64,000 nucleotides of DNA from positions 1-64,000 of the forward strand of contig NZ_JAIAZY010000024.1 in the NCBI RefSeq assembly GCF_019459225.1, written 5' to 3'. This document shows, one piece after another, positions 1 to 8,896 of the stretch. The translations under genes were made by a program, and so were the position numbers. Under the pieces are notes generated by a model, which had not been told where the DNA came from, made no database searches, and saw nothing but the letters and a program-made list of their open reading frames with translations. Each line of letters starts with the position of its first letter. The stretch's first letter is position 1. The DNA is from Bacillus sp. IITD106. GTDB lineage: Bacteria; Bacillota; Bacilli; Bacillales; Bacillaceae_C.

Positions 1-437
1 TTGGCTGGGGTTTCTTTTTTTCATGGTTAGGAATTTCTCTTGGATCCATTCTTGTTTTTTTACTTATACGGAGATATGGAAATTCTCGTTTATTTAGGTT
101 CTTGCAAAATAATAAAAAAGTGCATATTTTAACTGGTTGGGTAGAAAGAAGAGGTTTTGGTTCACTATTTTTATTACTATGTTTTCCATTCACCCCCTCA
201 TCGATTGTCAATATTGTTGCTGGACTTTCTAAAATCAATATATACCAATACATATTCGCCATTATTGGTGGAAAAGCTGTTATGATTTTCACCTTAAGCT
301 TTATTGGCTATGACATCGTTTCTTTGATTAAACAGCCAATTCGAACGGGAATTGTCCTCATTATGATTTTCATTCTTTGGTACGCTGGAAAGCTTACCGA
401 AAGCAGAATGAAGGACAAGGTACATACTAAAGAATAA
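1..437 (+). CDS. TVP38/TMEM64-family membrane protein, 5'-truncated by window edge
   Basis: The reading frame is open from base 3 to the stop at 435-437, so the gene starts before the window and no start codon should be assigned here. About 144 C-terminal residues are visible: a hydrophobic segment ending in LLIRRYG, then a VERRGFGSLFLLLCFPFTPSSIVN stretch with the FPFTPSS-type motif typical of TVP38/TMEM64 (SNARE-associated) integral membrane proteins, followed by two more membrane segments and a basic tail. In B. subtilis the family member yhjE lies a short way upstream of addB, which fits this position. The substrate or role of these proteins in Bacillus is not established. Confidence 0.75.
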   Translation, partial: GWGFFFSWLGISLGSILVFLLIRRYGNSRLFRFLQNNKKVHILTGWVERRGFGSLFLLLCFPFTPSSIVNIVAGLSKINIYQYIFAIIGGKAVMIFTLSFIGYDIVSLIKQPIRTGIVLIMIFILWYAGKLTESRMKDKVHTKE

Positions 438-439
438 AA

Positions 440-466
440 AGTTGTCATTAATGATAGCTTTTTTAT
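440..466 (+). terminator. Rho-independent terminator of the TVP38-like gene
   Basis: A 9-bp inverted repeat (440-448 with 451-459) has a very short loop and is followed by a run of T. It begins three bases after the stop codon of the upstream gene. Confidence 0.75.
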
Positions 467-493
467 TTTGTTAAAAACCTGACTATGCTTTAA

Positions 494-522
494 TTGGGAA
501 TGTATGTTCGTTGTGGTATAAT
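494..522 (+). promoter_or_regulatory. Sigma-A promoter of addBA
   Basis: TTGGGA at 494-499 and a perfect TATAAT at 517-522 are separated by 17 bp. Transcription would start near 529. This excludes the TTG at 511 as the start of addB, because that codon lies inside the promoter. Confidence 0.75.
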
Positions 523-561
523 AATTTCATGTCATACTTACATAAAAAGGGGATGGGAAAT

Positions 562-3500
562 TTGTCGCTTCGTTTCGTCATTGGACGATCTGGAACAGGA
601 AAGACAACATTGTTCCTAGATGAAATAAAAGAAAAACTGATGAAACAGCCTGATGGTCACCCAGTTCTATATATTGTCCCAGAGCAAATGACGTTTTTAT
701 CGGAATATCGTTTAATTAATACACCTGGATTATCAGGAATGATCCGAACACAAGTATATAGTTTTACCCGTTTAGCTTGGAGAATTTTCCAGGAAACCGG
801 AGGAGCTGGCAGAAACCATCTTTCCAGTGTTGGATTAAATATGTTAATTCGAAAAATCATTGAGGATCATAAAGATGATTTAAAACTGTTTAAAAAGGCA
901 GCTGACAAAAAAGGCTTTATTGAGCATGTAGAAAGAATGCTGACGGAATTTAAGCATTACTGTATTACGCCTGAGGACCTCTATATTTCACAAAAAGAGC
1001 TTTCTTTCAAAGCGTCCACAAGAGCACTTGCAGACAAGATGCATGATCTGGAGCTAATCTATCATAAATTTGAACAATCACTTATTGGAAAATACACAAA
1101 TTCGAACGATTATTTAACTTTGTTGGCTGATTCCGTAAAAAGTTCAAGTTATTTAAAGGATGCAGAAATTTATATAGATGGATTTCATAATTTTACCCCA
1201 CAAGAAAAAAGAGTTATTGAACAACTAATGAAGCATTGTAAAAGGGTGTCCATTGCTCTTGTCCTTGATCGTCCATATAAAAATGGCGCCAAGCCAGAAG
1301 AACTTGATTTATTCAGATTAACGGGAGAAACATATTCAGAATTGTATGAAATGGCGGTTGAGGGTGGCACCATATTGGAAGATGATGTATTTCTTGCTGA
1401 TGCACCGAGGTTTCAAGATGAAAGCTTACGGTATTTACAAGCTCGTTTTGAAAAACGTCCGATTAAATCATTTCATCATAAGCCGGCAATTGACATAAGA
1501 ATAGCAGCCAATAGACGTGCTGAAGTGGAAGGAACTGCTAGAGAAATTCGCAGGCTCGTTCGAGAAGAAGGCTATCGCTACAATGATATTGCGGTTTTGA
1601 TTCGAAATGGCCATGAATATCAAGAGACATTGGAAACTGTTTTTCATGACTATGGGATTCCATTTTTCCTTGATCAAAAGCGGCCGATGTTAAATCATCC
1701 CTTAATTGAACTTATTCGCAGTGCGTTAGATATTATTAATAGTCATTGGAGATATGAGCCGGTATTTCGTGCCATTAAAACAGATTTATTATTTCCTTTA
1801 GGGTCTGATTTGGAGAAGCTAAGAGAACAAATGGACAGGCTGGAAAACTATGTATTAGCCCATGGAATAAAAGGGGATAAATGGATCGATAAGAAACCAT
1901 GGCGCTATAAACGTTTCTTTGGACTGGATCATGAGGGTTCTCCTCAAACGGATGCTGAAAAAGAATTAGAGGCTGAATTAAATAAATCTCGCGAACTCGT
2001 TGCATTACCAATTTTTCGATTATCTAGAAGAATTAAAAAAGCTAAAAATGCCCGCGAACTATGTGAAGCAGTTTATTTAGCGTTGGAAGAATTGGATATC
2101 CCAGCGAAGTTAGCGGAAAAAAGTAATATCGCCGAAGAAAAGGGGCAGCTTGTCGTTTCAAGGGAACATGACCAAGCATGGGATGCAGTTGTCGATCTAC
2201 TCGATCAATTCGTTGAAATTATGGGAAATGAACAAATCTCCATAGAAACATTCATCGATATTCTTGATTCTGGTTTGGAAGCAGCGAAATTTTCATTAAT
2301 TCCACCTGCAATCGATCAAGTCTTTGTTGCAAACCTGGAATTATCTCGACTTTCCAATGTTAAAGCTTCTTTTGTTATTGGCTTAAATGATGGTGTCCTG
2401 CCTGCAAAACAAATGGATGAAGGTACATTGTCAGATGAAGATCGCAATGAATTAAATGCGATTGGAATGCAGCTTGCACCAGGTGGAAAGAGAAAACTGC
2501 TGGATGAAGATTTTGTCGCCTATCGAGCCTTTACAATTCAGGAAGAGCGTCTTTATTTATCTTATCCACTTGCCAATGATGAGGGAAAAGGTTTGCTGCC
2601 TTCACCATATATAAAAAGAATAAAGGAAATTTTCCCAGAAATAAAGGAAATCAGCGAAGTCAATGAACCAAGCGAGCTTTTAATGGACGAGCAATTATCC
2701 TACGTTTCGCACCCGGATACGGCTATTGCCTATTTAACAGCACAATTACAGTTGACAACCAGAGGATATCCTATCGCTGACTTTTGGTGGGATGTTTATA
2801 ATTTTTATATGAATCAACCTAGTCATAAAAATAAAGCGATGAGGATTCTTTCAAGCTTATTTTATGAAAATGGAGCGAAAAATCTTTCTGAAAAAACGAG
2901 TAAAGAATTGTATGGGGATGAAATGCTTGCCAGCGTCTCCAGGATGGAGCTTTTTCACGGCTGTCCGTTTTCACACTTCACATCGCATGGACTGCGATTA
3001 CGTGAAAGGGAGATTTATAGGCTAGATGCACCGCATATTGGAGATTTATTTCATGCTGCACTTAAGTGGATTTCGGAAGAAGTAGTTAAAAAGGGACTAA
3101 CGTGGTCAAGCTTAACGAAACAACAATGTGAATGGCTTGCTAAAATGGCAGTGGAACAATTTGCCCCAAAACTTCATAATCAAATTCTACTAAGCTCGAA
3201 TCGGCATTTTTATATTAAGAGGAAGCTGGAGCAAATCATCGGAAGAGCTTCTTATGTTTTAAGCAGTCACGCCAAAGTAAGTGGTTTTACGCCAGTAGGG
3301 CTAGAGCTAGATTTTGGGCCATTTAAGCAATTACCGCCGCTCGCATTTACGTTGAAAAGCGGAACGAAAATGCAGCTTCAAGGTCGAATCGACCGTGTCG
3401 ATAAAGCGGAAGATGAAAATGGTGTATATTTGCGGATCATCGATTATAAATCCAGTTCGAGAGACTTGGATTTAAATGAAGTATATCACGGTGTTGCATT

Positions 3501-4077
3501 ACAAATGCTTACTTATTTAGACATTATTATCACTCATTCTAGTAAGTTGGTCGGTACGGAAGCAACACCAGCAGGAGTTTTATATTTTCATGTTCACAAC
3601 CCAATGCTCAATAGTGATAAAGTTGTGACCTTGGAGGATATTGAAAATGCCATTTTGAAGGAATTTAAAATGAAAGGTCTGTTACTCGGCGATTCAAAAG
3701 TTATCCGCCTTATGGACAATTCATTGGAAACGGGAGCTTCAAACATCATATCTGCCAGCATTAATAAAGATGGAAGCTTGTCAGCAAGCTCACAAAAAAG
3801 TTCAGCTTCTGTAGAAGATTTTAAAACATTAAGACGTTACGTGCGTAATCTCTATCAAGAATCCGGAAACAGAATTATTTCTGGGGACGTCCATATTGCC
3901 CCGTATAAATTGGGGGACAGAACTCCTTGTCAATTCTGTTCATATAAATCAGTTTGCCAGTTTGATCAATCTTTAAATAACAATCGTTTTCGCATCATTC
4001 CTCAGCAAAACTCACTTGATGTTCTTGCTAGGATTCGAGAGGAGGTCGTTACGAATGAAGACAGTCATTCCAAATAA
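562..4077 (+). CDS. addB: ATP-dependent helicase/nuclease subunit B (AddB)
   Basis: AddB forms with AddA the AddAB helicase-nuclease, which resects double-strand breaks and responds to Chi in recombinational repair. The protein (about 1171 aa, near the usual AddB length) opens with a Walker A loop, GRSGTGKT, and ends with a RecB-type nuclease domain (RIIDYKSS). It has the iron-sulfur cysteines of the family: one in FHGCPFSHF and three in CQFCSYKSVC near the C terminus. The TTG at 562 is preferred because AAAAGGGG sits 9 nt upstream and homologues begin just before the P-loop. An ATG at 553 is possible but lies directly against that ribosome site. It overlaps addA by 23 bp, implying translational coupling. 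Confidence 0.96.
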   Translation: MSLRFVIGRSGTGKTTLFLDEIKEKLMKQPDGHPVLYIVPEQMTFLSEYRLINTPGLSGMIRTQVYSFTRLAWRIFQETGGAGRNHLSSVGLNMLIRKIIEDHKDDLKLFKKAADKKGFIEHVERMLTEFKHYCITPEDLYISQKELSFKASTRALADKMHDLELIYHKFEQSLIGKYTNSNDYLTLLADSVKSSSYLKDAEIYIDGFHNFTPQEKRVIEQLMKHCKRVSIALVLDRPYKNGAKPEELDLFRLTGETYSELYEMAVEGGTILEDDVFLADAPRFQDESLRYLQARFEKRPIKSFHHKPAIDIRIAANRRAEVEGTAREIRRLVREEGYRYNDIAVLIRNGHEYQETLETVFHDYGIPFFLDQKRPMLNHPLIELIRSALDIINSHWRYEPVFRAIKTDLLFPLGSDLEKLREQMDRLENYVLAHGIKGDKWIDKKPWRYKRFFGLDHEGSPQTDAEKELEAELNKSRELVALPIFRLSRRIKKAKNARELCEAVYLALEELDIPAKLAEKSNIAEEKGQLVVSREHDQAWDAVVDLLDQFVEIMGNEQISIETFIDILDSGLEAAKFSLIPPAIDQVFVANLELSRLSNVKASFVIGLNDGVLPAKQMDEGTLSDEDRNELNAIGMQLAPGGKRKLLDEDFVAYRAFTIQEERLYLSYPLANDEGKGLLPSPYIKRIKEIFPEIKEISEVNEPSELLMDEQLSYVSHPDTAIAYLTAQLQLTTRGYPIADFWWDVYNFYMNQPSHKNKAMRILSSLFYENGAKNLSEKTSKELYGDEMLASVSRMELFHGCPFSHFTSHGLRLREREIYRLDAPHIGDLFHAALKWISEEVVKKGLTWSSLTKQQCEWLAKMAVEQFAPKLHNQILLSSNRHFYIKRKLEQIIGRASYVLSSHAKVSGFTPVGLELDFGPFKQLPPLAFTLKSGTKMQLQGRIDRVDKAEDENGVYLRIIDYKSSSRDLDLNEVYHGVALQMLTYLDIIITHSSKLVGTEATPAGVLYFHVHNPMLNSDKVVTLEDIENAILKEFKMKGLLLGDSKVIRLMDNSLETGASNIISASINKDGSLSASSQKSSASVEDFKTLRRYVRNLYQESGNRIISGDVHIAPYKLGDRTPCQFCSYKSVCQFDQSLNNNRFRIIPQQNSLDVLARIREEVVTNEDSHSK

Positions 4078-7000
4078 GCCCGAACATGTTACTTGGACGG
4101 ATGATCAATGGAAAGCAATTATGGCGAAAGATCAGGATATATTAGTTGCAGCTGCCGCGGGTTCGGGGAAAACAGCAGTTCTCGTTGAACGTATTATCCA
4201 AAAAATACTAGCAAGTGAAGATCCGATAAATATTGACGAATTGCTCGTCGTTACTTTTACTAATGCATCTGCCGCTGAGATGAGACATCGAATTGGCGAG
4301 GCACTTGAAAAGGCGATCAATGAAGATCCTTTATCATCTCATTTACGAAGACAGCTCGGCCTTTTGAATAGTGCTTCCATTTCAACATTACACTCTTTTT
4401 GCCTTGATGTTGTTCGAAAGTATTATTACATGATTGATATAGATCCTGGCTTTCGAATTGCCGATCAAACGGAGGCTGATCTTCTCCGTGACGAAGTACT
4501 CGATGAACTATTCGAAAAAGAATACGGAAAAACAGAGAATGAATCATTTTATCGACTTGTAGATACATTTTCAAACGATCGAAATGATAATGCTGTCCAA
4601 GATCTCGTTCTTAAACTGTATGACTTTTCTCGTTCTCATCCTGATCCGTTTATGTGGCTCGACAAAATCGTGGAAATGTATGATGTTACGGAAAATTCTA
4701 ATATAGAAGACCTCCCTTTTATGGATATATTGAAATTTGATATTCAACTGCAATTATCCGGAGCTAGAGAATTACTCGAACAAGCTCTGGAATTGTCAAA
4801 GTATCCCGGAGGACCTGCTCCAAGGGCTGAAAATTACTTGGAAGATCTTTTTATTGTAGAGAGGATGGAAAAAGCAGCCTCCAAAGGGTGGACATCACTA
4901 CATGAGACGATGAATGACTGGAGTTTTTCAAGAGCTAAAGTCTGCAAAGGTGATGAATTTGACCCAGATATTGTAAAAGAAGCTGATGATTTAAGAAAAG
5001 CTGCCCGAGTAATGTTGGACAAACTCGCAAAAGAATTATTCTCTAAAACTCCTGAAAAGTTTTTAAAGGATATGCAAGAAATGAAACAAGTTCTTGCTAC
5101 ATTGGTTGAGGTTGTAAAGCAGTTTTCACAATTGTTTGAGAAAGAAAAAGCGGATAGAGGATTAGTCGACTTTTCAGACCTTGAACATTTATGTCTTGAG
5201 ATTTTGATGGAAACAAATGAAGAGGATAAAGGGATTATTCCTTCTGAAATAGCGATTAGTTATCGAAATCAGTTTAAAGAAGTACTAGTAGACGAATATC
5301 AAGATACGAATATGGTGCAAGAAACGATCATCAAGTTAGTATCAACTGATAGCGAGTATAATGGGAATCTTTTTATGGTTGGAGATGTGAAACAATCCAT
5401 ATACCGTTTTCGTCTTGCTGAACCTAATTTATTTCTTGGAAAATACTTGCGCTTTACAAGAGAAGGAGAAAATACTGGCCTTCGTATAGACCTTTCCCGT
5501 AACTTCCGTAGTCGAACGGAGGTATTAGACGGGGTAAACTATATTTTCAAGCAAATTATGGGCGCAAATGTTGGAGAAATTGAATATAATCATGATGCTG
5601 AGCTCATTAAAGGATCTGGATATCCAGATGACGAATCTTTTCCGATTGAAGTAGCCATCATCGACCAATCAGATGAAGTAGCAGATGACCAAGAAGAGTT
5701 TGAGAACCATTTAGACCAAAACGAATTAGAGCAAACGAAGCTTGAAGCTCGTTATATGGCAGGAAAAATCAGAAAGTTGATTGATGAGGAAAATCCTATT
5801 TACGAGTTAAAAACAAAGGGTGTACGGCCAACTCGATATAAAGATATTGTAATTCTTGTTCGTTCTCTTAGTTGGGCTCCAGAGATTATGGAAGAATTCA
5901 AGCATTACGGCATTCCAGTTCACGTTAATTTGTCGACCGGGTATTTTGAAGCGACTGAAGTATCGATTATGATGTCATTGCTTAAAATCATTGATAATCC
6001 TGATCAAGATATCCCACTTGCGGCAGTTCTCAGATCTCCGATTATCGGTTTATCTGAAGAAGAATTAGCTCATATACGCCTTCAAACAAGGAAAGGAAGT
6101 TATTACGAGGCAGTTAAAGTGTTTATATCTAGTATTCCTGATCATGATTTCGGACAAGCTTGGGAGCAAGTTTCTCATTTTTTCAATCAGCTTCATGAAT
6201 GGAGAAATATCGCTCGTGGCGGGGCTTTATCAGAGCTGATATGGCAACTTTATCGTGACACTGGATTTTATGAATTCGTTGGGGGACTTCCCGGTGGAAA
6301 GCAGAGACAAGCGAATTTGCGTGCCTTTTATGATCGAGCCAGACAATATGAAAATACTTCTTTCCGAGGGTTATTTCGCTTCTTAAGATTTATTGAAAGA
6401 ATGCGTGACAGAGGAAATGATTTAGGGGCAGCGAGAGCACTGGGAGAGCAGGAAGATGTCGTTCGAATTATGACGATTCACTCAAGCAAAGGATTAGAAT
6501 TTCCGGTTGTTTTTGTAGCGGGAACTGCAAGACAATTTAATATGAGAGACTTATACGGCAGCTATCTATTTGATAAGGAATTTGGTTTTGCCTGTAAATA
6601 TGTCAATCCTGAGAAGCGAATTTCGTATTCTTCATTACCCCAGCTCGCTTTTAAAAGAAAGAAAAAAATGGAGCTGCTATCTGAAGAAATGCGCGTACTA
6701 TATGTCGCGTTGACAAGGGCGAAGGAACAGCTCTATTTTGTTGCTTCTGTAAAAAACGTCGAAAAAGAAATGAAAAAATGGATGAATGCTATGAAACAAT
6801 CAGATTGGCTGTTATCTGACCAAGATCGAGCCCTAGCGAAATGTTATCTCGACTGGATTGGGATGGCACTTGTAAGACATCGAGACGGGGAGAATGTTCG
6901 TTTAGCAAGCGGTGGAAAGTTTAAAAAAGAAATTGTTGAGCATCCATCACGATGGAAGGTTGAAGTTTTCTCCAAAAACCAATTTGATGAAGAAATTGGA

Positions 7001-7804
7001 AATGACCAAAACGCTGATCTTACTTGGCAGGATTCTGTCAAAAAAGGGAAAGCAATTGAGAGCGAATCAACATACAAGGAAGAAGTATATTCAAGACTTT
7101 CATGGGAATATGCTTTTCCTTTATCGACAAAAAGAATGTCAAAGCAATCTGTTTCAGAGATAAAAAGAATGTTTGAAACAAGGGATGAAGCAAGTTCTAC
7201 ACAATTAATGAAAAGAGATAGCAAGTTCCATTACGACCGACCAAAATTTATGAGTGAAAAAGGAATCCTCTCTCCTGCAGAACGAGGAACAGCTATGCAT
7301 ACAGTTATGCAGCACATTCCTCTTGATGAGCAGCCGACAATTTTGTCAATAGAACTGTTGATAGAGGAATTAATCCAAAAAGAAATTATTACAAACGAAC
7401 AAGCTGAAGTAGTTTCGAGTGAACAAATAGAAGAGTTTTTTCAAAGCGAAATTGGACAAAAAACAATTTCAGCCAAAAAAGTTCATCGTGAAGTTCCGTT
7501 TACAATGGGAATACCAGCACGGGAGGTTTATTCAGACTGGGATGGGTTTGATGAAAATGTGCTAGTCCAAGGGATCATTGACTGTATAATTGAAGAAAAA
7601 GATGGGGTTATTTTACTAGATTATAAAACAGATACGATCCAAGGAAGATTTCCTAACGGATTTTCACAGGCAAAAAATGTTCTTGCTAGACGATATGAAA
7701 CACAACTGAATTTTTACGAGCGAGCCATTACCGAAATATGGGAAAAGCCAGTTATCGGAAAATACTTATATTTCTTTGATGGTGGAGAATTTTTGAGGTT
7801 ATGA
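4055..7804 (+). CDS. addA: ATP-dependent helicase/nuclease subunit A (AddA)
   Basis: AddA is the UvrD-like superfamily 1A 3'-5' helicase plus nuclease subunit of AddAB. Visible motifs in order are the Walker A loop AAAGSGKT, the Walker B region VDEYQDTN, the helicase motif GDVKQSIYRFR, TIHSSKGLEFPVV, VALTRAKEQL, and a C-terminal PD-(D/E)XK nuclease segment, QGIIDCI then LLDYKTD. The ATG at 4055 follows GAGGAGG by about 8 nt and gives 1249 aa, close to known AddA proteins. A longer frame from 4016 lies inside addB and has no ribosome site. The gene ends 4 nt before interspersed repeat copy 1. In B. subtilis sbcD and sbcC follow, but here they are missing. Confidence 0.97.
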   Translation: MKTVIPNKPEHVTWTDDQWKAIMAKDQDILVAAAAGSGKTAVLVERIIQKILASEDPINIDELLVVTFTNASAAEMRHRIGEALEKAINEDPLSSHLRRQLGLLNSASISTLHSFCLDVVRKYYYMIDIDPGFRIADQTEADLLRDEVLDELFEKEYGKTENESFYRLVDTFSNDRNDNAVQDLVLKLYDFSRSHPDPFMWLDKIVEMYDVTENSNIEDLPFMDILKFDIQLQLSGARELLEQALELSKYPGGPAPRAENYLEDLFIVERMEKAASKGWTSLHETMNDWSFSRAKVCKGDEFDPDIVKEADDLRKAARVMLDKLAKELFSKTPEKFLKDMQEMKQVLATLVEVVKQFSQLFEKEKADRGLVDFSDLEHLCLEILMETNEEDKGIIPSEIAISYRNQFKEVLVDEYQDTNMVQETIIKLVSTDSEYNGNLFMVGDVKQSIYRFRLAEPNLFLGKYLRFTREGENTGLRIDLSRNFRSRTEVLDGVNYIFKQIMGANVGEIEYNHDAELIKGSGYPDDESFPIEVAIIDQSDEVADDQEEFENHLDQNELEQTKLEARYMAGKIRKLIDEENPIYELKTKGVRPTRYKDIVILVRSLSWAPEIMEEFKHYGIPVHVNLSTGYFEATEVSIMMSLLKIIDNPDQDIPLAAVLRSPIIGLSEEELAHIRLQTRKGSYYEAVKVFISSIPDHDFGQAWEQVSHFFNQLHEWRNIARGGALSELIWQLYRDTGFYEFVGGLPGGKQRQANLRAFYDRARQYENTSFRGLFRFLRFIERMRDRGNDLGAARALGEQEDVVRIMTIHSSKGLEFPVVFVAGTARQFNMRDLYGSYLFDKEFGFACKYVNPEKRISYSSLPQLAFKRKKKMELLSEEMRVLYVALTRAKEQLYFVASVKNVEKEMKKWMNAMKQSDWLLSDQDRALAKCYLDWIGMALVRHRDGENVRLASGGKFKKEIVEHPSRWKVEVFSKNQFDEEIGNDQNADLTWQDSVKKGKAIESESTYKEEVYSRLSWEYAFPLSTKRMSKQSVSEIKRMFETRDEASSTQLMKRDSKFHYDRPKFMSEKGILSPAERGTAMHTVMQHIPLDEQPTILSIELLIEELIQKEIITNEQAEVVSSEQIEEFFQSEIGQKTISAKKVHREVPFTMGIPAREVYSDWDGFDENVLVQGIIDCIIEEKDGVILLDYKTDTIQGRFPNGFSQAKNVLARRYETQLNFYERAITEIWEKPVIGKYLYFFDGGEFLRL

Positions 7805-7808
7805 TTAG

Positions 7809-8018
7809 AAAAGCGCAAGCGCCTTGCTCATCGACGTACAGGCCCACAGGATGTGGGTCCGTCGACGTCGCCACAGGACGTGGCGATTTTAGTCGACGTT
7901 CCTCCTTTGGCCTTCGACTGAGATAAAGGAAACACGATGAGTCCGACAGGACGAATCTGGCCACCTTACGCAAAAGAGAAGGACAAGAAGTTTGCTAGTC
8001 GACGGCTGCTTGCGCTGG
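7809..8018 (+). repeat. Interspersed 3'UTR repeat, copy 1 (CAGGAYG hairpins)
   Basis: This element begins AAAAGCGCAAGCGCC, 4 nt after the addA stop and in addA-sense orientation. It holds hairpin 1 (7841-7847 with 7853-7859, loop AGGAT), hairpin 2 (7868-7874 with 7880-7886, loop AGGAC) and a weaker hairpin 3 (GTCC GACA GGAC, 7941-7952). The motif CAGGA(T/C)G occurs at 7847, 7874 and 7947. GTCGACG occurs on both sides of hairpin 2. The ends carry short inverted GC-rich sequences. No reading frame is evident. The copies at 17.5, 20.4 and 40.2 kb are clearly the same sequence family. Confidence 0.9.
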
Positions 8019-8051
8019 ATAGCAAAAGACTAAATTCTAAAATATAGACTA

Positions 8052-8085
8052 TAAAAAGGCTGGACCGTATATTAGTCCAGCCTTT
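8052..8085 (-). terminator. Terminator of the gerP operon
   Basis: An 11-bp inverted repeat, AAAGGCTGGAC at 8055-8065 with its complement at 8075-8085, has a 9-nt loop. On the minus strand it is followed by TTTTTATA. It overlaps the gerPF stop codon. Confidence 0.85.
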
Positions 8086-8302
8086 AATTATTTCCAATCG
8101 TTGGTTGATCAATTAAGTTTGAATCAATAGTAGGATTTACGCTAGCACCGTTCAGCGTAACGATAAATCCACCGACATTAGCCGAACCTGATCCTTGAGT
8201 CGTTTTGGAAGCACTTTTCGGAGAAATGACAGCCACATCTCCAAAATGAACAACCCCTCCGGTAACGTTAAGAATTTGATTTGCTCCTATTAAAGCCGGC
8301 AT
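8084..8302 (-). CDS. gerPF: Spore germination protein GerPF
   Basis: The GerP proteins (GerPA-GerPF) are made in the mother cell and are needed for germinants to pass the spore coat. This 72-residue product has the typical opening MPALIGANQILNVTGGVVHFGDVAVISPKSASKT and a polar middle rich in Gly, Asn and Thr. It closely resembles GerPA at the other end of the operon, as expected for these two paralogues. It is the last gene of a six-gene minus-strand operon, separated by 4 nt from gerPE, and ends in a strong terminator. Confidence 0.95.
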   Translation of the reverse strand: MPALIGANQILNVTGGVVHFGDVAVISPKSASKTTQGSGSANVGGFIVTLNGASVNPTIDSNLIDQPTIGNN

Positions 8303-8306
8303 ATAA

Positions 8307-8714
8307 TCAGTCCCTTCGCACCTCTACTTTTGTTCTAGGGCGGATCGCTTGACCCGATAGCTGCCGTATATGGTCTATCCTTGCTTCTGCATGGACGTTT
8401 TCAGTATTTCCTATGTGCACAACTCCTGATGTAGATACCCCTTTTATCCAGATCCTTCCTACACAAATATTTGGCTTTTCGTGATATTTTCTAATATAAG
8501 GTGGAGAAATTGGGAATGTTGGCATGGGAATAGGCTCTGAAAAAATTCGGGGATAGTAGTTTGCTTCCTTGCCAAAATAAATTTCCTGTTGTCGTTGGAC
8601 TGCAAGAGCCTGAGTATACGGACGTAATTGAACAGTATCACCTATCTCCAATACTCCGTTTGAAAGAATGCTATAAACAAGTATATGCTGAACAACGGAA
8701 TTTCGTCCCCACAT
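8307..8714 (-). CDS. gerPE: Spore germination protein GerPE
   Basis: This is a 135-residue member of the GerPE family, part of the coat-associated GerP set required for normal permeability to germinants. The N-terminal block SVVQHILVYSILSNGVLEIGDTVQLRPY contains the GVLQIGD-like motif shared across GerP proteins, and the second half repeats a similar pattern (GVSTSGVVHIGNTENV). It lies 5 nt downstream of gerPD and 4 nt upstream of gerPF, so the genes must be co-transcribed. The ATG is preceded by a modest GGGTAAG ribosome site inside the short gap after gerPD. Confidence 0.92.
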   Translation of the reverse strand: MWGRNSVVQHILVYSILSNGVLEIGDTVQLRPYTQALAVQRQQEIYFGKEANYYPRIFSEPIPMPTFPISPPYIRKYHEKPNICVGRIWIKGVSTSGVVHIGNTENVHAEARIDHIRQLSGQAIRPRTKVEVRRD

Positions 8715-8719
8715 TTGTC

Positions 8720-8896
8720 TTACCCTACGGAAAGTGGGACGAATGGTCCGATGATTAAAGATTCAGCAGGTGTATCAAATGTAGAGGCTAGTTGAATTGT
8801 GTTCGCATCACCGACTAAAAGTAAAGAGGAAGTCGTTATCCCTATTACATGTATTTCGCCTACGTTTAATTCCCGATTTATGACATTAAGCTCCAT
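8720..8896 (-). CDS. gerPD: Spore germination protein GerPD
   Basis: A 58-residue protein beginning MELNVINRELNVGEIHVIGITTSSLLLVGDANTIQLAS, typical of GerPD, with the GDANTIQL signature. The ATG at 8896 is chosen because it follows AAGGAAGG at a suitable distance and because GerPD proteins are about 58 residues long. The frame runs further upstream only inside gerPC. The start overlaps the end of gerPC by 11 bp, which suggests coupled translation. Confidence 0.92.
   Translation of the reverse strand: MELNVINRELNVGEIHVIGITTSSLLLVGDANTIQLASTFDTPAESLIIGPFVPLSVG

Noticed and set aside
511-561. Upstream extension of addB starting at TTG 511
   Set aside because: The codons overlap a perfect -10 hexamer (517-522) with a matched -35, so they are not transcribed from the addB promoter.
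7809-8018. Interspersed repeat as an insertion sequence
   Set aside because: No transposase frame and no target-site duplication were seen; the ends have only short inverted repeats. It is kept as a repeat, not a mobile element.
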